Shown here: in pieces, positions 59,791 to 64,000 of the stretch
Layout: the number at the start of each line of letters is the position of its first letter
Position numbering within the stretch: position 1 is the first letter of the stretch
Origin: Nageia nagi
Lineage: Eukaryota; Pinophyta
NCBI GenBank assembly: GCA_050084985.1
Contig: JBITNC010000001.1
Span: 58,528,001-58,592,000, forward strand
Direction of reading: 5' to 3'
Length of the DNA: 64,000 bases
Notes under the pieces: generated by a model
The model's database searches: none
The model's input: the letters and a program-made list of their open reading frames with translations, nothing else
What the model was told of the DNA's origin: nothing
Position numbers and translations under genes: made by a program

Positions 59791-60487
59791 TAGGGGTATC
59801 CCCTTTTTTGTTACATTTCTTTCTTGGTCTATAAAGGGAATGATGAATCCACCTTATTAATGGCAACAATAAAACAATGATCAATTATTCATCATCAAGA
59901 GAAATAAACATAGGAGGCTCAACAAGGTAGATGTTCAATTAAGAAAGACTAATAAAGGAAAGATAGTAGCTCACTAAATCTATTGGGTTATTCCTTTTTT
60001 TCCTACATATGGCCTTGTTCTATGATATATTTATTTTCCTTTTCTTTCTTCTTGATAATATATAGTAGTTTCATTTGTATTTTCATTTGGCTACATTGTG
60101 GTTACATTATCTCTATGTTTTGGCTACCACCAAGTATAGCTAGGTAGCGAGTTTCTCAAATTACTTGTAATCTTTTGAAACCATTTTTTAGATAGGTTTT
60201 AGGGACTTTACTAAAAATCACCACTTTTATGATATTATAATTTAGCCTTATTAGAAAAAAGGTTATTTGAATGGACTTGGATGATCTTCATAAGTATGGT
60301 AGCTACCTTAGAGTGATAAAGTGGCCTAATAAAGGTACATAAAGTAATACAATGGATACTAGCAAAGGGAATTAAACCTAAGTCTAGATGATTATACTAA
60401 AATTTCTCAAAAATATTATAATAAGATGAAATTATAGTTAAAATAATGGTGTATCTATCAGGTATAATATAACTACATTTCCTCTAG

Positions 60488-60522
60488 TCTCTCTCTCTCT
60501 CTCTTTCATATATATATATATA
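60488..60522. repeat. CT and TA microsatellites
   Basis: About nine CT dinucleotides followed by TTTCA and about seven TA dinucleotides. Confidence 0.9.
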
Positions 60523-62985
60523 AGGTATATGCATTATATTCTTATTGAGATATGTTTAATATAAGTATGCAATTATATGTATCTCAACAAGAAAAGAATA
60601 AACTAACAAGGAAAAATAATTGATCAATAAATGTGAGGGAGGTATGATGTCCCATCACTGTAAGGACAGGAGTTACAAAAACCTTTATGACTACTTTAAT
60701 ATAATGATTTCCCCTTTATCATTCAAGTGAAAGGAAAAGAATAGGTAATAGGGATTCCCTAAGGATTACTTTAAAATATCAACATGAGGGATGCCCCAAA
60801 TAAGAGGTAAGGATATCATTTATAGAAATGTGATTTGCAGCCTTAAGTGTGCCATAACTTAACCTTGTGCCCTACATTACACCATATATGTATTTATTAT
60901 TTTATATGAGTTATTTTTAGTTCATGTGTACATCTATTTATTCTATAATTATAAAAACATGTTAATTAGTCATGCAATAATGACAATGTAATAATTGCAA
61001 GTATATCATGAAATGCTGAAGTAAATAATAAAATAAAAAATATGGTAATGATAGAAATATGAATTATGTTTATGATAAAACAATAAGTGTGATAAGTAAT
61101 AAGTAATACTTAAATAATAAGTACATCATGTGAATTCAATAATATATAATAACAGTAGTAAGTGATAAGTGATAAGTGACAAGAGATAAGTAATTGAATA
61201 TTAACAACAAATGGAAAACTAGCATTCTAAATTAAGTATGCAACAAAGAGTTAAATATTTAGAATACTTTAATAATATAGAAATGTAAGACAAGGAGGAG
61301 AAAATGGAATAAATTATTTTACTCAATTTTATCCATTTTTTATATCAAAGTACTATGATGGATAAGATGTAAATTATGTTAAGATATAATTGATATTTTA
61401 ATTAACTTAAAATACTATCACTTATTACCTTCTTGAAGTTACGTTACTTAAGTGTTGTTGCAATGATGATTTTTTTCTTATGTATTTAAATCTATAAGGA
61501 GTTTTCATATTTATTGAAAGTAGGAGAGTTTATAAAAAGTAATAATATTTCTTTCCTTTTTAGTGGAAAAGTTATTTGTATAGTGAGGCAAATTTGTATG
61601 TAATTCAATTATGTGAAGGGAGTTACAGAGGCAAGTGGATGTTAAAATCTCAAGTTGAAATAGGGAGGACCAAGGTTTAAATATATCCTCCTTGACATAT
61701 TGTGTATAGACATAGAATATAATTCAAATGTATTTAAATCTAATCAATGGTTTCCATCTAGTGTGGATGTGATAGAGTGCAACTCTCGAGTGACTTTGAT
61801 AAAAGATAACCCTATAGACATGGAATATAATTCCAAGGTTTCACTCCTTGCAAGGGGTGGTTTTCAACAACATAATTTTTTTTATTTAATTTATATATTT
61901 AATTAATTTTTTTTATTGAGAACAAATATGTAAAGAGAATAAATTTTAGAGCTAATTAAAGAGAATAAATTTTAAGGGGTTGAAGTATTTTTGCAGCTAG
62001 GAATGGTTATAATCATAATAGAATAGAGGCATTAAAATAGGAAAGTATGAGACTTAATATGAGAAATAACCATTCAAATACTTATATATTTACTTCTAGA
62101 AAAACTTTGATAGGTCCTAAAAACCAATGATTTGAAAAGGATGTTAAAAGACTTATCTATCTTATCTATATATATTGTTATTCAAAAACGTTTTTACTAG
62201 TTCTTGATTGACTTACAATGAAGATATTTGGTATATGTATTATAAAAATATAATGCAAAAAAATCCTAAATTTTAATTTTTAATATATTTGATATACCTA
62301 TTAAAAAATACACACATATTTCTACAATTGTAACCTTAATTGCAAATACAACTCTAATATGCAAAACTATTACAAAAAACTAACTACTATAATATTATGA
62401 TAGAATCACCTTTTCCACTTCAAGGGGGGAACCTCCTAGAAAACAAGTTCTCTTCTCAAAACCTTATTTCATTCCTTGGAAGATTTACAATAGATAAGGC
62501 TCTCCTATAAATAGCCCACTTAGACCTTTTATCTTCTATGCCTACTACATGTGAGATAAATACCAATATAAACAATAATATGTTATGTATTTGTAACATA
62601 AGTAAATAATGAAATATTAAAAAATAATATTGCACCATTCTTCTATATTATATCATGTTATTATTCTAATGAAACACTTTACAATAAAATATATAGGAAT
62701 GTTGCAACATTAAACAACCCTAAACCACGAAGTGGTATTAGAATACAATGAATGTAAAACCATGAGCTAAAACCATATATATATACAAAAGCTCAAAAAC
62801 TAAGAACAAAACTATATGAAAGATAAGAAATTAAGAAAAATATCCCAAAAAATTCCTAATGGCTACTACCCTTGAACTCCCTATATGCATTTGATTCATT
62901 TATTACAATGCATCACAAGATCAAAATCATAGGCATTACATTGCACCATACCAAATCTATATCTACCTTAAAATGTAAAAATGTC

Positions 62986-62989
<4 letters not shown>

Positions 62990-63037
<48 letters not shown>

Positions 63038-63042
63038 ATATA
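62990..63042. repeat. TA microsatellite
   Basis: A (TA)n tract of about 50 bp with one interruption (ATTATA). Confidence 0.9.
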
Positions 63043-64000
63043 AGGCCAAAACATTCTAAACATTAATGAATGACAAGATTCCCCTTTTCTAAAATACAAA
63101 GATACACATAAACTTTTCAAAATAATCCCTCATAATTAACCTTAAAGTACAATATTATCAAAGATGGGTATCTATTATCTAGTATCCAACCATTGTAGGC
63201 AAAATATCCCATCCATAAAATAATTTCAATCAATTTATAATATTCAATATCCATGGAAACTCTATAACCTAGAAACTCACCCATGGGAGTGATGTTATCT
63301 TATCCCTTCATTCATATATTCAACATCTACCATTATTTATGCCCCCTATAAGAATGTTGTTGTACTAGTAATGGCAAAATTAGTAATATAAATAAAGTAA
63401 TAACAATTTATAATGTTATAATCCAACCAATCCCTATTAATTTACTCAATTATTCCTACATTCCAAGGCCTTCCTAGAGAAATAATAATTCAATAACCTT
63501 AGCATTCATTATAAGGGAGAACTTAATCAATCACTTACTAATTCTACTAATTTCAATCATGAATATCTAGTCATACCAAAGTATATATAACAATTCTTAT
63601 AATTGATATCAATAATCAAATATGTTAACTCTAATCATAGGACCATACTAACCTATACTAGCAGTCGATTAGGATTACGAAAAGGAAAGTACAATGCACA
63701 AGATATTAAAGGAACCCTATATATCAAGTAACCTTATTCAAGGAAAAGGGTTCCATTTAACATACATAAATTATTCACAAAAATATTCTTACCTTTCCTC
63801 ATCAACAAGGTTATGTTTTATTTAAAATAATTACAAACTCTAGAAAGGGAATTATTCCACCTAGTTTTCCTTCATAAATACCTTTAAGTTCATTATTCAA
63901 ATGATTCATAATATCTAACATAATTTCCTTGAGGATATCAATCAAGCACAAGATAATCAATCCATTGTAATATCATAAAAATAACGGCATTGATTATAAA

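Larger units (their letters stand above)
59795..64000. other. AT-rich DNA, possible gypsy LTR at left, microsatellites, no gene
   Basis: The left part should include the gypsy 5' LTR, but its outer end could not be placed. There is a CT tract then a TA tract at 60488-60522, GATAAGT-type heptamers at about 61159-61195, and a TA tract at 62990-63042. The open frame at 61700-61906 is short, with an internal GAATATAAATTC-like repetition, and is not convincing as a gene. Confidence 0.5.

Noticed and set aside
1-64000. tRNA, rRNA and organelle-derived sequence
   Set aside because: I looked for tRNA-like boxes and conserved rRNA words and saw none beyond the tRNA-complementary primer-binding sites. 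A tRNA scan would be needed to exclude a decayed gene.

Overview
This window is eukaryotic nuclear DNA from a land plant with a large, repeat-choked, strongly AT-rich genome. The evidence is plant-type Ty1/copia and Ty3/gypsy retrotransposons nested in each other, L1-type LINE fragments, copies of the plant mobile domain (PMD) family, a PPR fragment, and one split host-type gene with GT-AG introns, one of them about 7 kb and full of repeats. Long TE-filled introns and old, heavily decayed elements suggest a gymnosperm (conifer-like) genome. That placement is inference, not a taxonomic identification.

Layout. 1-3.2 kb: 3' end of a Tat-like Ty3/gypsy element (integrase, 3' noncoding region with a 47-bp minisatellite, polypurine tract, 3' LTR). 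3.2-5.5 kb: 3' half of a copia element (RT, RNase H, LTR). Its LTR end cuts a minus-strand gypsy element (5.5-8.5 kb) just after the RT catalytic motif. 8.5-11.5 kb: decayed plus-strand LINE. 11.5-16.2 kb: no confident gene. 16.2-24.5 kb: complete but dead plus-strand copia element with both 494-bp LTRs, TAAAT target-site duplication (TSD) and PBS. 24.5-28.0 kb: unknown decayed minus-strand coding region, then a minus-strand LINE 3' part with RNase H.

28.7-38.5 kb holds the only convincing host-type gene: a long first exon (unknown N-terminal domain, glycine-rich and basic linkers, coiled coils with two 45-codon repeats), a 6,977-bp intron and two short exons. The three exons together encode an RFWD3-type RING finger, which spans the splice junctions exactly. 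Exon 1 needs three frame changes. One is shown to be a 1-bp deletion by comparing its two internal repeats. Intron 1 contains a truncated minus-strand gypsy element with a duplicated primer-binding region.

38.5-45.6 kb: low-complexity and repeated noncoding DNA, a PPR pseudogene scrap, a LINE scrap, and the 5' LTR and leader of a gypsy element. 45.6-52.5 kb: a minus-strand PMD gene whose 3' end has been triplicated as direct/inverted/direct 134-bp copies separated by TA microsatellites. A young minus-strand copia element (498-bp LTRs, CCTAG TSD) interrupts it. 52.5-55 kb: 3' LTR and 3' internal region of a minus-strand gypsy element. 55-56.8 kb: a second PMD copy on the plus strand. 57.5-59.8 kb: gypsy gag on the minus strand with a decayed PBS. 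59.8-64 kb: AT-rich DNA with microsatellites and no recognisable gene.

Relative ages can be read directly. The minus-strand copia LTRs differ at about five positions in 498 bp. The plus-strand copia LTRs differ at roughly 30 in 494. The two elements are related subfamilies. They share an in-frame TAA between the GAG-pre-integrase region and the integrase core, and a long inverted repeat about 50 bp inside the LTR.
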